NCBI GenBank assembly: GCA_036278935.1
Contig: DASUKA010000158.1
Coordinates: forward strand, 1-64,000
Length of the DNA stretch: 64,000 nucleotides
Reading direction: 5' to 3'
Source of the DNA: DASSNR01 sp036278935
GTDB taxonomy: Bacteria; Gemmatimonadota; Gemmatimonadetes; Gemmatimonadales; Gemmatimonadaceae
Below the pieces are notes generated by a model. That model made no database searches, was not told the DNA's origin, and saw only the letters and a list, made by a program, of their open reading frames with translations. A program made the translations under genes and the position numbers. The number at the start of each line of letters is the position of its first letter. The first letter of the stretch is position 1. This document shows positions 41,412 through 49,590 of the stretch, piece after piece.

Positions 41412-43334
41412 ATGGCTGACACAACCAATGCGCTCGCCACCGAGCAGGAAGCCCGCGACGTCGCCGAGGCGGCGCGCGAAAGTGAATGGCGGGAGCCGAG
41501 CTTTCTGCGCGAGCTCTTTCTCGGGCGCTTCCGGCTCGATCTGATCCACCCGTATCCCACGAGCGACCCGGCGGAGGACGAGCGCGCCCGGCCGTTCATG
41601 GAGCAGCTGCGCGCGCTCATGGAGCGCGTGGACTCCGACGAGATCGATCGGACCGGGGAGATCCCCGAGTCGCTCGTGCAGGAGCTGCGCGACATCGGTG
41701 CGTTCGGCATCAAGATTCCGCGCGAGTATGGCGGGTTGGGGCTCTCGCAGATGAGCTACGTGCGCGCCATGGAGCTCGTCACCTCCAAGGACGGCTCGCT
41801 CACCGCGCTCCTCTCGGCGCATCAGTCCATTGGCGTCCCGCAGCCGCTCAAGCTGTTCGGCACGGAAGCGCAGAAGAAGAAGTACTTCCCGCGCCTGGCC
41901 AAGGGCGCCATCTCCGCCTTCGCTCTCACGGAGGTGGATGTGGGCTCCGATCCGGCGAACGTCCGCACCACCGCCACGCCGAGCGAGGACGGCACGCACT
42001 TCGTGCTCAACGGCACCAAGCTCTGGTGCACCAACGGCACGCGCGCCGAGCTCATCCTGGTCATGGCGCGTACGCCCGACCGCGTGGTGAAGGGCAAGCC
42101 CAAGCGACAGATCACCGCATTCATCATCGAGACGAGCTGGCCCGGCGTTGAGGTGGTGCACCGCTGCCGCTTCATGGGGCTCAAGGCGATCGAGAACGGC
42201 GTCATCCGTCTCACGAACGTGAAAGTGCCGCGCGAGAACATCCTCTGGGAGGAAGGGAAGGGACTCAAGCTCGCGCTCATCACGCTCAACACGGGCCGCC
42301 TCACGCTGCCGGCAAGCACGGTGGGCGCCGCCAAGGAGATGCTCCGCATCTCGCGCGAGTGGGGGAACGAGCGCGTGCAGTGGGGGCAGCCGATCGGCAA
42401 GCACGAGGCGATCGGGCAGAAGATCGCGAAGATGGCGGCGACGACCTTCGCTATGGAAGCGATCGCCGAGCTGGCGACGGCCATGGCGGATCGTGGTGGC
42501 TACGACATCCGCCTCGAGGCGGCCATCGCGAAGATGTACAACACCGAGGCGGGGTGGAAGATCGTGGACGACGCGCTCCAGATCCGCGGCGGGCGCGGCT
42601 ACGAGACGGCGCAGTCGCTCGCGGCGCGCGGCGAGGCGCCGATTCCGGTGGAGCGCACGATGCGCGACTTCCGCATCAACCTGATCTTCGAGGGCTCCTC
42701 GGAGATCATGCGGCTGTTCATCGCGCGTGAAGCGGTGGACTATCACTTCAAGACCGCGTTCGACGTGGTCAACCCGCAGGCCACGCGCAAGGAGCGCATG
42801 GCCGCGCTCGCGCGCTCGGCGCGCTTCTATCCCGTGTGGTATACCTCGCGCTGGCTGGGTCCGTACCGGTCGTACAGCGACTTCGGTGCGCTCGCGCCGC
42901 ATCTCCGCTACGCGGAGCGCACCACCCGCAAGCTCGGACGCGCGATCTTCCACGCCATGGTTCGGCTGGGGCCCAAGCTGGAGAAGCGGCAGATGGTGCT
43001 CTTTCGCGCGGTGGACGTGGGCGCCGAGCTCTTCGCCATGGCGGCGGCCTGCTCGCGCGCGCAGATGCTCGCCAGCCGGGGTGATGAGAACGCGCTGGCG
43101 CTGGCTGACCTGTTCTGCCGCGAGGCGCGGCTGCGGATCGCCGAGCATTTCAGACATCTGTTCGGCCCCAACGACCGGGCGCTCCACCGTGTTGCCCGCG
43201 ATGTGCTGAAGGACGACTACCTGTGGCTCGAGCAGGGGATCGTGGGTATGGCGCCGCCGCACCCGAGCGGCGGCGCGGAGCCGGTCGAGTCGCCCGGCGG
43301 CAACCATGCCGAGCCGGCCCACATCGGCGACTGA
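41412..43334 (+). CDS. Long acyl-CoA dehydrogenase (VLCAD/ACAD9-like)
   Basis: A 640-residue flavoenzyme that would oxidise acyl-CoA to enoyl-CoA in beta-oxidation. Residues ~70-460 form the classical three-domain dehydrogenase: YGGLGLSQMSYVRAMEL, FALTEVDVGSDPANVRTTA, the FAD/substrate segment NGTKLWCTNGTRAEL, and RINLIFEGSSEIMRLFIAR, whose Glu near residue 425 is the expected catalytic base. An extra C-terminal helical domain of about 170 residues is typical of VLCAD-like proteins, which act on long chains and associate with membranes. An electron-transfer flavoprotein partner is not in the window. Confidence 0.92.
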   Translation: MADTTNALATEQEARDVAEAARESEWREPSFLRELFLGRFRLDLIHPYPTSDPAEDERARPFMEQLRALMERVDSDEIDRTGEIPESLVQELRDIGAFGIKIPREYGGLGLSQMSYVRAMELVTSKDGSLTALLSAHQSIGVPQPLKLFGTEAQKKKYFPRLAKGAISAFALTEVDVGSDPANVRTTATPSEDGTHFVLNGTKLWCTNGTRAELILVMARTPDRVVKGKPKRQITAFIIETSWPGVEVVHRCRFMGLKAIENGVIRLTNVKVPRENILWEEGKGLKLALITLNTGRLTLPASTVGAAKEMLRISREWGNERVQWGQPIGKHEAIGQKIAKMAATTFAMEAIAELATAMADRGGYDIRLEAAIAKMYNTEAGWKIVDDALQIRGGRGYETAQSLAARGEAPIPVERTMRDFRINLIFEGSSEIMRLFIAREAVDYHFKTAFDVVNPQATRKERMAALARSARFYPVWYTSRWLGPYRSYSDFGALAPHLRYAERTTRKLGRAIFHAMVRLGPKLEKRQMVLFRAVDVGAELFAMAAACSRAQMLASRGDENALALADLFCREARLRIAEHFRHLFGPNDRALHRVARDVLKDDYLWLEQGIVGMAPPHPSGGAEPVESPGGNHAEPAHIGD

Positions 43335-43341
43335 CGCTCTC

Positions 43342-43359
43342 CGGCCCCGGGGGCCGTTT
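43342..43359 (+). terminator. Terminator after the acyl-CoA dehydrogenase gene
   Basis: CGGCC (43342-43346) / GGCCG (43352-43356) with a 5-nt loop and TTT directly after, 8 bp beyond the stop codon. The stem is short but fully GC. The following ~240 bp to the next gene contain no gene I can support. Confidence 0.55.
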
Positions 43360-43604
43360 GCCATGGCACGTGCACCCCGTCCGGGTGAGTGGACGCCGGT
43401 GTCCCGCATGGTGGACGGCGGGGAGTGGAGCGCCTCGCAGGACGCGGCGCACAGCATTGTCATACAAGGTTTTAGCGAGCTACAAGGGCGGCCGGTACCT
43501 GGCACCAACCATGCACGGAAACCGGTTGTCGTCGCGACGCGTTTACGGGGTATGATGCTGGACCGCGACGCGGGCAGAGCGGCCCTGGCACGTGGAGACC
43601 CACG

Positions 43605-44393
43605 ATGATCGATCATCGGCATGGCGGAAAGCGGCTGGCGCACGCGCCGGCAACGCGCAGGATGCTGGCAGTTGCTGGCCTCCTGGCGGTGTTGCTGCCT
43701 GTGGGGGCGGCGCGCGCGCAGGACGCGGGCGAGGGCTTCCTCTTTCACGTGCCGCGGGGGAGCGTGGGGGTGCATGCCGGGTTCGATCACGCCATAGCCG
43801 GCAGCGACCTCTTCTCCTACACGACAAGTCAGCTCACGGTCAACCGCGGCGACTTCAGCTCGCTCATTTTCGGGGTGGATGGGGCGGTACGGCTGTCCCC
43901 CCGTCTCGATCTCGACGTTGGCCTGTCGTACGCGGGGGAGAGCACGCCGTCGGAGTCTCGTGAGTTCATCGACGCGAACAATCAACCGATCCGGCAGACA
44001 ACCAGCTTTCGTCGAGTGCCTCTGTCGGCGAGCCTCAAGTGGTATCTTACACCACGAGGCCGGGCGATCGGGCAATTCGCATGGGTCCCGAACAAGTACT
44101 CCTTCTTTGTGGGCGCCGGCGCCGGGGCCATGTGGTATCGCTTTCGGCAGGAAGGTGACTTCGTGGATCCGTCTACGCTGAACATCTTCACCGATGCCCT
44201 GACGTCGTCGGGTTGGACGCCCGAGCTCCATGGGCTCGCCGGCGTCGAATACTCATTGAGTCCTCGCTTCGCACTTACCGGCGAAGCACGATACACGTGG
44301 GCGACTGGAAGCCCGGGTCAGGACTTTGGCGGGTTCGATCGCATCGATTTATCAGGAGTTTCCGCGACGGCCGGCATCGCCGTCAGATTCTGA
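43605..44393 (+). CDS. Outer-membrane beta-barrel protein
   Basis: A 262-residue protein with a signal peptide (MLAVAGLLAVLLPVGAARAQ from residue 20) and an eight-to-ten-strand barrel pattern of alternating hydrophobic residues, for example LDLDVGLSYAG, YSFFVGAGAGAMWYRF and FALTGEARYTWA. It ends in Phe (TAGIAVRF), the usual outer-membrane insertion signal. The ATG at 43605 is used; an ATG at 43662 would give a standard-length signal peptide. A small hairpin (CGTGG AGAC CCACG, 43591-43604) covers the GGAG ribosome site just before 43605. Substrate or partner unknown. Confidence 0.75.
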   Translation: MIDHRHGGKRLAHAPATRRMLAVAGLLAVLLPVGAARAQDAGEGFLFHVPRGSVGVHAGFDHAIAGSDLFSYTTSQLTVNRGDFSSLIFGVDGAVRLSPRLDLDVGLSYAGESTPSESREFIDANNQPIRQTTSFRRVPLSASLKWYLTPRGRAIGQFAWVPNKYSFFVGAGAGAMWYRFRQEGDFVDPSTLNIFTDALTSSGWTPELHGLAGVEYSLSPRFALTGEARYTWATGSPGQDFGGFDRIDLSGVSATAGIAVRF

Positions 44394-44405
44394 GGAGGCG
44401 CGGAC

Positions 44406-45683
44406 ATGTTGACGCAGAGTACGAGGCGATCACTCGTCACCGCGGGCGCGATGCTGGCTGCTGGCCTGGTAGCCGCCAGCGCGGCGCCGGCTGGGGCGCA
44501 GAGCACCGGCCTGGACGCGCACTGGCAGGCGTGGGTTGGATGTTGGCAGCCGGTCGCCTCGACCGGCACCCCCGCGCCGCAGATGGTATGTGTCGTGCCC
44601 GCGACCGGCACCTCCGGGGTGGATCTGGCCACCGTGAAAGATGGGCAGGTCACCAGCCGCCAACGGATCGTGGCGACGGGGGCGCATGTGCCCGCCGTGG
44701 AAGGCGGGTGTTCCGGTTGGCGGAGTGCCGTGTGGTCGTCCGACGGGGAGCGCGTCTACCTGAAATCCCAGTTCGACTGCAAGAGCGGGCTCGGGCAACA
44801 GTCCAACCGGCTGATCGCCATGCTGCCTGACAACCAGTGGGTGGACGCGAAGAGCGTGACGGTGGGGAAGGGAACGGGCGTCCACATCGTGCGCTATCAC
44901 GAGGCGTCTGTCCCATCTGTTCTGCAGAGTCAGCTCTCGGCAGCGACCGCCGGCGAGAGCATGGCGATGAATGCGGCACGTACCGCCGCCTCGGCGCCGG
45001 TAACGATCGCTGATGTCGAGGAGGCCTCGCGGCACGTCGATGCCGGTGTCGTCCAGGCATGGCTGGTGGAGCGGCACCAGGACTTCAACGTGAGTGGAAA
45101 GCAGCTCGTGCAGCTGGCCGATGCGGGTGTCCCTGGCTCCGTGACGGATGTCATGGTCGCACTCTCGTATCCCAAGGCATTCGCCATCAATCCGGGCTCG
45201 CGGCAGGGCGAGCTCCGGTCGGCCGCCACGCAACAGAACGCGGAGTCGGCCTACGGGGACCTGGGCGGCGCTCACCAGGTGGTGGTGCTCGATCCCTACG
45301 GCTATGGCTTTGGCTATTCGCCCTATGAGCTTGGCCTCGGCTTCTATTCTCCGTTCGGGTACTCGCCGTATGGGTACGGGTATGGCTACGGTTTGGGCGG
45401 GTACAGCCCCTACTACGGCGGCTGGTACTCGGGGCGGAGTCCGGTGATCATCGTTCGGAATCCTGAGAACGGGCAGACTTCCAACTCGCACGGCCACCTG
45501 GAGAAGGGACGCGGCTACGTCCCCGGTGGCTCGAGCTCAGGAACACACCGGACGGCCGTCCCGCGCTCGCGCACGCGCGGATCGTCGTTCCCGTCCACCT
45601 CGAACGTTGGTGGAGCGTCCGCCCGGCCGGCCAGTTCCTCGAGCGGGACGTCGGCGCCGCGCACGGCGCACAGGCGCCCGTAA
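44406..45683 (+). CDS. Secreted protein with Tyr/Gly-rich low-complexity segment
   Basis: A 425-residue exported protein with no family I recognise. A signal peptide ends near ASAAPAGAQ (residues ~28-32). Residues 35-290 are a globular domain with several Cys (WVGCWQPV, MVCVV, GGCSGW, FDCKSG), likely disulfide-bonded outside the cytoplasm. Residues ~295-345 are an aromatic repeat built from Gly, Tyr, Phe, Ser and Pro (units like YGYGFGYSPY, YSPYGYGYGYG). The C-terminal ~70 residues are Ser/Thr/Arg/Gly-rich and disordered. GGAGG precedes the ATG. It follows the outer-membrane barrel gene by 12 bp and may act with it at the cell surface. Confidence 0.7.
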   Translation: MLTQSTRRSLVTAGAMLAAGLVAASAAPAGAQSTGLDAHWQAWVGCWQPVASTGTPAPQMVCVVPATGTSGVDLATVKDGQVTSRQRIVATGAHVPAVEGGCSGWRSAVWSSDGERVYLKSQFDCKSGLGQQSNRLIAMLPDNQWVDAKSVTVGKGTGVHIVRYHEASVPSVLQSQLSAATAGESMAMNAARTAASAPVTIADVEEASRHVDAGVVQAWLVERHQDFNVSGKQLVQLADAGVPGSVTDVMVALSYPKAFAINPGSRQGELRSAATQQNAESAYGDLGGAHQVVVLDPYGYGFGYSPYELGLGFYSPFGYSPYGYGYGYGLGGYSPYYGGWYSGRSPVIIVRNPENGQTSNSHGHLEKGRGYVPGGSSSGTHRTAVPRSRTRGSSFPSTSNVGGASARPASSSSGTSAPRTAHRRP

Positions 45684-45731
45684 GGAGCGCGCTGAAGCGG
45701 GAGCACCGCTCGATCGGGTGAGCAGGAGAGA

Positions 45732-45765
45732 CGGCGCCGGTGGATTCGTCCACCGGCGCCGCTTT
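45732..45765 (+). terminator. Strong terminator with TTCG loop
   Basis: A 13-bp perfect stem CGGCGCCGGTGGA (45732-45744) / TCCACCGGCGCCG (45749-45761) closed by a TTCG tetraloop, followed by CTTT. The UUCG-type tetraloop makes it very stable. It ends the outer-membrane barrel/Tyr-rich protein transcript. Confidence 0.8.
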
Positions 45766-45857
45766 GCGAACGGCCGGCCGGCACAACCGATGCACAGGCG
45801 ATCCAGGCGCGCAAGGCCCAACGACGTGAAGCGCGGGCGGTTGTCACGGGAGGGAGT

Positions 45858-46139
45858 ATGGCCCCGGTTTTCATCCATGAGCACTCCGCGATCGTGACCG
45901 ACATTGATGGCACGCGGTATCGCGCGCTGATCTACGGCGAGCAGCGGCCGCAGGGAAACTGGTCAGGGTGGATCGAGTTCGTGCCCAGCGGGGATACGAC
46001 GTTGCAACTCGGGCGGCGTAGCCGTACGGGACAGGAAACGTCGCAGCCCGACCGTGCTGCCCTGGAGTACTGGGCCGGCGGTCTGGAACCACTCTACCTG
46101 GAGGGTGCCCTGGCGCGTGCGCTCAGGCACCGGGAGTAG
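45858..46139 (+). CDS. Small conserved-type protein of unknown function
   Basis: A 93-residue soluble protein with a strong ribosome site (GGAGGGAGT) before ATG 45858. Its sequence (VTDIDGTRYRALIYGEQRPQ, then WIEFVPSGDTTLQLG) reads as a small beta-rich domain ending in a helix (LEYWAGGLEPLYLEGALARA). Similar short proteins occur in Gemmatimonadota, but I cannot name a family. It lies between a terminator and the convergent csoR gene, so it forms its own transcript. Confidence 0.6.
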   Translation: MAPVFIHEHSAIVTDIDGTRYRALIYGEQRPQGNWSGWIEFVPSGDTTLQLGRRSRTGQETSQPDRAALEYWAGGLEPLYLEGALARALRHRE

Positions 46140-46229
46140 GCGGGAGTATCCGGGGCCGTGGTCGGGGTCGGGGCGCGAACCGCGCGGACGCCCGGTTCAC
46201 GCAGGGCTATCTAGCTCCTGGATCCCCGC

Positions 46230-46589
46230 TCACCGTGCGTGCTTGTACATCATCGCGACCAGCTCATCGTACATCGCTTCGGAGCGCTCCGCATCACCGG
46301 ATTGGATCGCCTGGGCCGCGCAATGCTTGAGGTGGTTGCGCATGAGCTCACGCCCCACCGCCCGCAGCGCCTCGTGCACCGAGGAGATCTGCGTCATGAT
46401 GTCGGCGCAGTAGCGGTCGTCCTCCACCATCTTCTGCAGACCGCGCACCTGTCCCTCGATGCGCCGGAGCCGCGTGAGGTTTCGCCGCTTGATGTCCGGG
46501 TCCACGCCAACGGCCTTGCGGCCGCCGTCGGCCGGACTGTCGTGTGCACCGCACGCACACGGCGCTGGAGCGGGTTTCGTTCTGGTCAT
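46230..46589 (-). CDS. csoR: CsoR-family copper-sensing repressor
   Basis: A 119-residue all-helical repressor that should release DNA when it binds Cu(I). The ligands are Cys61 (RYCAD), His86 and Cys90 (NHLKHC); their 25- and 4-residue spacing equals that of copper-sensing CsoR. The N-terminus carries an extra CACG pair that could bind metal as well. The RRLRRIEGQVRGLQKMV-like segment binds DNA. The ATG overlaps the copA stop (ATGA), so csoR is the last gene of the copZ-copA-csoR operon and likely represses it through the promoter at 49387-49415. Confidence 0.92.
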   Translation of the reverse strand: MTRTKPAPAPCACGAHDSPADGGRKAVGVDPDIKRRNLTRLRRIEGQVRGLQKMVEDDRYCADIMTQISSVHEALRAVGRELMRNHLKHCAAQAIQSGDAERSEAMYDELVAMMYKHAR

Positions 46590-49099
46590 GCTTTCCTCCG
46601 TCGAATCGCGAACGGCGCCCAGCGTCTGAGCCGCAGGCTGTTCGCGACCACGCTCACCGAGCTCAGCGCCATGGCCGCGCTGGCGAAGATCGGGCTGAGC
46701 AGGATGCCGAGCGATGGGAAGAGCACGCCCGCCGCGATCGGGATGCCGGCCGTGTTGTAGGCGAAGGCCCAGAAGAGATTCTGGCGCGTGATGCGCATCG
46801 TCCGGCGCGCCAGCGCGATGGCGGTCGCCACGCCGTCCAGGTCGCCGCGCATGAGCGTGATGTCGCTCGCCTCCATCGCGATGTCCGTCCCGGTGCCGAT
46901 GGCAACGCCCACGTCCGCGCGCGCCAGCGCCGGCGCATCGTTGATGCCGTCCCCCACCATGGCCACGACTGTCCCCGCACGCTGAAGTCGCTGGACTTCC
47001 GCGGACTTTCCTTCGGGCAATACGCCAGCCACCACGCGCTCGATGCCCGCCTGCCGCGCGATCGCGTTGGCGGTGTGCTGGTTGTCGCCGGTGAGCATGA
47101 CCACCTCCAACCCCATTCGCTTCAGCGTGGCAATGGCGCGGGCCGAGCCCGGCTTGATCGGATCAGCGACGGCGATGACGCCGGCCGCCATGCCATTGAC
47201 GGCGACGTACACCGGTGTCTTTGCATCCGCCGCGAACCGTCGCGCTGCCGGGCGCAACGTCGCGATGCCGATGGATGCCTCATCCATGAGCCGCTCGTTC
47301 CCCACCAGCACCTCCGTGCCGTTCACCTCACCGCTCGCGCCGAACCCCGGCCGTGCCTCGAACCGCAGTGGCTCCGTGATCACCACCGAGCGCGCCTTCG
47401 CATACCGCACGATCGCATCCGCCAGCGGATGCTCGGAGACACTCTCCAGCGATGCCACGAGGGAGAGGAGATCATTGAGGGAGCAGGGAGAAGGGAGAAG
47501 GGATGAGACCGGCTCCTGCGGGGAAGCCCTCGTACCCGAGGCCATTACTTCTCCCTTCTCCCTGTTTCCTTCTCCCTCGCCGTTCCCCACGACATCCGTC
47601 ACCGTGGGCCGGCCCTCGGTGACAGTCCCCGTCTTGTCCAGGATCACTGTCTGGATGGCACTGGCGCGCTGCAGCGCCTCGCCTCCCTTGATCAGAATTC
47701 CGAGCTGAGCGCCCCGGCCGGTAGCCACCATGACGGCGGTCGGCACGGCGAGCCCCATGGCGCACGGGCAGGCGATGACCAGCACGGCCACCGCCGCGGA
47801 GAAGGCGGGAAGGAACGACGCGCCCGGCGCCGCCACCAGCCAGGTCACGAACGTCGCGATGGCGATCACGATGACCACGGGCACGAAGATCCCGCTCACG
47901 CGGTCCGCCAGTTGCTGGACGGGCGCCTGCGATGCCTGCGCCTCGCGCACCAGGCGCACGATCCGGGCAAGCACGCTCTCGCTGCCGAGTGTAGTGGCCC
48001 GGTAGCGGAAGGAACCGCTGGTGTTGATCGTGGCACCGATTACGCGGTCTCCCGCATGCTTCTCCACCGGCAGCGACTCGCCCGTGAGCATGGACTCGTC
48101 CACCGCGCTCGCGCCCGCAATCACCTCACCATCAACCGGAATGCGCTCGCCTGGCCGCACGATCACGATATCGCCCGCGCTGAGCTGCTCCACCGGAAGG
48201 TCGACCACCTCCTCACCACGCGACACGCGCGCCGTACGCGGCTGCAGTCGAACGAGCGCTCGCAACGCGGCCGAGGTTTCGCTCTTGGCCCGCGCGTCGA
48301 GCGTGTTGCCGATGAGCACGAGCGCGATGATGAACACCACCGCCTCGTAGTAGGCGTCCGGAGCGACGCCTCGTGCCACGAAGAAACCAGGCGCGACGGT
48401 CGTGGCGATCGAGAAGAGCAACGCCGCCCCCGTCCCCACGGCGATGAGCGTGTTCATGTCCGCCGAGCGATGCCGCAGCGCCGCCCACGCGCGCACGTAG
48501 AAATGCCGTCCCGCCCACACGACCACGACCAACGTGAGTGCGAGGGCGAGATACGCCAGCACCGGCACGGGAGCCGCGTACAGCCAGGGCAGCCACACCT
48601 GAACATGGGGCGTGAGGACCGCCATCTCCCATCGCAGCAACGGGTCCGCCACGCGCGCCAGAGCGCCATGCTCGGCCGCCGCCATCATCGGCAACGAGAG
48701 GAGCACCACCAGCAGGCTGAGCCCCAAGCTCACGATGGCCCGGAGCCGCAGCGAGCGGAATTCGCGCGCCTGCTCGGCGCTCTGCGCGTCCTGCTCCTCC
48801 AGCGCCGTGCGTGTTCGGGAGGGCAACTCGGCGCCGTATCCCGTGGCGCGCACCGCCTCCACGAGGCGGTCCGGGGTGACCACCGCGGGGTCGTACGTGA
48901 CGGATGCATTGTTCAACACCAGGTTCACGGCGGCGCTCGCCACGCCGGGCTGCCGCTGCAACGTACGCTGCACCCGCGCCTGGCATGCCGCACACGTCAT
49001 CCCGCTCACCGGCATGGTGATGGTCGTGGCCCCTCCGGCGCTCGTGTCGGGTGCGACCGGCACGCGTCGTTCACCGGAATCGCGCGCGATGGTACTCAT
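46586..49099 (-). CDS. copA: Cu+-exporting P1B-type ATPase with an in-frame repeat insertion
   Basis: An 837-residue copper pump of the inner membrane. One N-terminal HMA domain carries GMTCAACQ (Cys36, Cys39). Eight membrane segments, the TGES actuator loop (MLTGESLPVEK), the CPC metal site IACPCAMG near residue 443, the phosphorylation motif DKTGT near 487, SEHPLADAIV and GDGINDAPALARADVG are all present. Between DKTGT and SEHP, about residues 504-547 are encoded by a GA/CT-rich repeat (47460-47587) and read as GEGEGNREKGEVMASG and following. This enlarges the nucleotide-binding domain and keeps the frame open. It is probably still functional. Confidence 0.93.
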   Translation of the reverse strand: MSTIARDSGERRVPVAPDTSAGGATTITMPVSGMTCAACQARVQRTLQRQPGVASAAVNLVLNNASVTYDPAVVTPDRLVEAVRATGYGAELPSRTRTALEEQDAQSAEQAREFRSLRLRAIVSLGLSLLVVLLSLPMMAAAEHGALARVADPLLRWEMAVLTPHVQVWLPWLYAAPVPVLAYLALALTLVVVVWAGRHFYVRAWAALRHRSADMNTLIAVGTGAALLFSIATTVAPGFFVARGVAPDAYYEAVVFIIALVLIGNTLDARAKSETSAALRALVRLQPRTARVSRGEEVVDLPVEQLSAGDIVIVRPGERIPVDGEVIAGASAVDESMLTGESLPVEKHAGDRVIGATINTSGSFRYRATTLGSESVLARIVRLVREAQASQAPVQQLADRVSGIFVPVVIVIAIATFVTWLVAAPGASFLPAFSAAVAVLVIACPCAMGLAVPTAVMVATGRGAQLGILIKGGEALQRASAIQTVILDKTGTVTEGRPTVTDVVGNGEGEGNREKGEVMASGTRASPQEPVSSLLPSPCSLNDLLSLVASLESVSEHPLADAIVRYAKARSVVITEPLRFEARPGFGASGEVNGTEVLVGNERLMDEASIGIATLRPAARRFAADAKTPVYVAVNGMAAGVIAVADPIKPGSARAIATLKRMGLEVVMLTGDNQHTANAIARQAGIERVVAGVLPEGKSAEVQRLQRAGTVVAMVGDGINDAPALARADVGVAIGTGTDIAMEASDITLMRGDLDGVATAIALARRTMRITRQNLFWAFAYNTAGIPIAAGVLFPSLGILLSPIFASAAMALSSVSVVANSLRLRRWAPFAIRRRKA
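47460..47587. repeat. GA/CT-rich inverted element, copy 3, inside copA
   Basis: Purine arm GGAGCAGGGAGAAGGGAGAA and pyrimidine arm TTCTCCCTTCTCCCTGTTTC flank a core with ACCGGCTCCTGCGGGGAAGC. It lies wholly within copA and keeps the frame. The core resembles the reverse complement of the copy 4 core (GGAGCCGGTTCCCGCGATGA). Such placement shows that the element moves or copies itself and can be tolerated in a protein loop. Confidence 0.65.
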
Positions 49100-49144
49100 G
49101 GTCTCACTCCGCTCCCGCGCGGCACAGCATGAAGCACACGCCCC

Positions 49145-49351
49145 TCACGCCGCCTGCGCGCTGTACCCCTCGTCGTTTATCGCGTCCACGATCTGCTCCG
49201 GCGTGGCCGAATGCGGATCGTAGTGCACCGTGGCGGAGCCCACCTCCACCCGATCCACGCGCACTCCCTGCATTCGCTCCAGCGCGCCGCGCACCGCGCG
49301 CACGCAGTGCTCGCAACTCATCCCGCTGATATCCAGCTGCAACTGTTCCAT
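49145..49351 (-). CDS. copZ: CopZ-like copper chaperone (HMA domain)
   Basis: A 68-residue cytoplasmic HMA domain with GMSCEHC (Cys13, Cys16) that would bind Cu(I) and deliver it to CopA. Length and fold (LDISGMSCEHCVRAVRGAL, VRVDRVEVGSATVHYD) match the Atx1/CopZ family. GGAGGAG lies 8 nt before the ATG. It is the first gene of the copper operon, 45 bp before copA. Confidence 0.92.
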   Translation of the reverse strand: MEQLQLDISGMSCEHCVRAVRGALERMQGVRVDRVEVGSATVHYDPHSATPEQIVDAINDEGYSAQAA

Positions 49352-49386
49352 GCCGCTCCTCCGGTCGGGGTCAGATCTCTACGGGG

Positions 49387-49415
49387 AATCTAAATACCCC
49401 CCACCCCTATCTCAA
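49387..49415 (-). promoter_or_regulatory. Promoter of the copZ-copA-csoR operon
   Basis: On the minus strand, TTGAGA (49415-49410) and TAGATT (49392-49387) are 17 bp apart. The spacer is a G-tract (GGGGTGGGGGG) followed by TATT, unusual for a spacer and a likely CsoR contact region, since CsoR sites are GC-tracts flanked by AT. On the plus strand the ATACCCCCCACCCCTAT stretch is a mirror repeat. The operator itself is inferred. Confidence 0.55.
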
Positions 49416-49439
49416 GGAGGGACCGACGAGCGCGGTGAG

Positions 49440-49561
49440 AGAGGCGGAAGGCGGGAGGCGAGAGGTGAAAGGTGAGAGGAGAAAGGAGAAACGGCTTTGG
49501 AGGCGAGAGCCATCATCGCGGGAACCGGCTCCTTTCTCCTTTCTCCTCTCTCTCCGTTCCC
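49440..49561. repeat. GA/CT-rich inverted element, copy 4
   Basis: Purine arm (GGTGAGAGGAGAAAGGAGAA) and pyrimidine arm (CTCCTTTCTCCTTTCTCCTC) flank a core containing GCGAGAGCCATCATCGCGGG and AACCGGCTCC. It occupies the gap between the copper operon promoter and the histidine kinase stop. It is inverted relative to copy 3 in its core. Confidence 0.6.
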
Positions 49562-49590
49562 CGTCGGACCATCCGTACGCGGGACTCGAG

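Noticed and set aside
43306..43608. A 100-codon plus-strand frame between the dehydrogenase and barrel genes
   Set aside because: It starts inside the dehydrogenase gene, crosses its terminator hairpin and shows no domain or ribosome site.
41187..44231. Minus-strand open frame of 1014 codons opposite the acyl-CoA dehydrogenase
   Set aside because: It is a high-GC antisense shadow: composition is Arg/His/Leu-rich and no domain is visible, while the plus strand shows a complete dehydrogenase.
46177..46198. GAACCG/CGGTTC inverted repeat between the convergent 45858 gene and csoR
   Set aside because: Six-bp stem, 10-nt loop and no T-run; too weak to call a terminator.
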